Origin: Salirhabdus euzebyi
Lineage (GTDB): Bacteria > Bacillota > Bacilli > Bacillales > Alkalibacillaceae
Length of the DNA stretch: 64,000 nt
Direction of reading: 5' to 3'
NCBI RefSeq assembly: GCF_014207435.1
Contig: NZ_JACHGH010000001.1
Coordinates: 1-64,000, forward strand
In this document: piece by piece, positions 63,001 through 64,000 of the stretch
Layout of the letters: every line of letters begins with the position of its first letter
How positions within the stretch are numbered: position 1 is the stretch's first letter
The notes under the pieces: generated by a model
Databases searched by the model: none
The model's input: only the letters and a program-made list of their open reading frames with translations
Told to the model about the DNA's origin: nothing
Translations under genes and position numbers: made by a program

Positions 63001-64000
63001 ATGATTGTATACGAAGCAAGTAAACGAGAATTTCTAAACCATGTCGATCAAGATGTCCTTGTAAATCATATACTAAGTAAATTTGAAGTGAAACTGGGTC
63101 GTATAGGGAATCAGAAGTCCGTTCATGGGATAACTCTATGCTACATATGTACCGTGTATTAAACGACCAATCAATTCCAGATGATGCAGGGGTCGCCATT
63201 GAATATAAAATACCATACACTTCAAAAAGAGTAGACTTTCTTCTCTCAGGTCATGACGGCGATGTGGATTCAGTAGTTATAGTTGAACTAAAACAATGGT
63301 CTGAAGTTGAAAAGGTGGAGGGAAAAGAAGCTATTGTAAAGACAGCTTTAAACCGTGGTATACATGAAGTTGCCCACCCTTCTTATCAAGCCTGGTCGTA
63401 TGCAGCTTTAATTGAAGATTATAATGAAAATGTTCAAGAGCAATTAATTAAACTAAAGCCATGTGCATATTTACATAACTATAGAAAACTGCAAAATTAT
63501 CCTTTGACAGATAGTTATTATGACTATTACTTGAGCTTGGCACCAGTTTATGCGAAGGGTGATGTTGAAAACCTTCGTACCTTTATAAAGAAATATATTA
63601 AATATGGCGATAACAAGGATATTCTCTATCAAATAGAACAAGGCAGAATCAGGCCATCGAAGTCATTACAAGATTCTTTAGGTAGCATGTTAAAAGGAAA
63701 TCAAGAATTTGTTATGATTGATGAACAAAAGGTAATTTTTGAAACTGCTCTACAACTTGCTAAAAGAGCCATAAAAACTGGAACGGAACAAGTAATGATA
63801 GTTGAAGGAGGACCTGGAACTGGTAAGTCCGTATTAGCTATTAATTCACTTGTTGCTCTAACAAATAAATCTATGACATGTCAGTATGTTACTAAAAATT
63901 CTGCACCAAGAAATGTTTATTCTACTAAATTAAAAGGTGATTTTAGAAAAACCAGAATAGTAACTCATTTAAGGAATCTGGAAGTTACACAGAATCTGAA
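63001..64000 (+). pseudogene. DUF2075-type ATPase with N-terminal PD-(D/E)XK domain; frameshifted, partial
   Basis: ATG 63001 after AGGGGGGTTAATT starts IVYEASKREFLNHVDQ, then leaves frame near 63107. The -1 frame carries on as ESEVRSWDNSMLHMYRVLND and stays open to the window end. The shifted part shows RVDFLLSGHD, then VIVELKQWSEV (Asp, then Glu and Lys of a PD-(D/E)XK core), and Walker A VEGGPGTGKSVLAI. This is the DUF2075 family (predicted DNA/RNA helicase or GTPase-like ATPase) found beside many restriction systems. An ATG at 63138 could start a shorter protein. The shift may be a sequencing error, a decayed gene or a phase-variable state. Confidence 0.8.

Noticed and set aside
62999-63220. 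73-codon minus-strand open frame at the DUF2075-type gene
   Set aside because: It is antisense to clearly homologous plus-strand coding sequence and lacks a ribosome-binding site.

Overview
The window is low-G+C DNA from a Gram-positive bacterium. AGGAGG-type ribosome-binding sites are strong, TTG and GTG starts are frequent, an rRNA operon end is followed by a dense run of 15 tRNA genes, and a yybP-ykoY riboswitch and lipoprotein signal peptides are present. All of this fits the family Bacillaceae (Bacillus/Oceanobacillus/Virgibacillus-like). The genus cannot be fixed from sequence reading alone.

Layout. 1-2095: 3' end of 23S rRNA, 5S rRNA, 15 tRNA genes (Asn, Ser, Glu, Val, fMet, Asp, Phe, Thr, Tyr, Trp, His, Gln, Gly, Cys, Leu) and a strong terminator. 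2200-3840: a solo TnpB (IS1341-type) whose RuvC-II glutamate appears relocated, as in Fanzor-like TnpBs, with a structured 3' region that could be its omega RNA. 4076-6501: copy 1 of a four-gene cassette (winged-helix protein, PD-(D/E)XK-like protein, 111-aa protein, NucS/RecB-like nuclease with a RAMA-like C-terminus). 6714-25028: mostly ordinary chromosome, with a DJ-1/PfpI protein, an osmoprotectant ABC transporter operon, a lipoprotein, a SEC-C protein, a SNF2/SWIM helicase, a TPR protein, a peptidase and a riboswitch-controlled TerC-type membrane protein. 25442-28121: copy 2 of the cassette. The copies have decayed in complementary ways: copy 1 has lost most of gene 1 and copy 2 has lost gene 4.

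29736 to the end is a dense defence island. In order it holds a three-gene coiled-coil/McrB-like/DUF2357 (McrC-like) type IV restriction-like operon, a HelD-like helicase, two UvrD-like helicases on the minus strand, DISARM core genes drmA-drmB-drmC-drmMII read divergently from them, 1.4 kb of gene relics, a complete type 3 BREX set (brxF, brxC, pglXI, pglZ, brxA, brxHII), and a DUF2075-type ATPase with an N-terminal nuclease-like domain that carries a frameshift and runs off the window.

How it works together. McrBC-like systems cut modified DNA, while DISARM and BREX mark host DNA by methylation and block unmodified phage, so the island combines opposite self/non-self logics. The duplicated cassette is the best candidate for an undescribed system: two different predicted nucleases, a winged-helix protein and a possible modified-base reader are kept in fixed order in two places. 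Two dispersed palindromic repeat families and several gene relics mark sites of past rearrangement.
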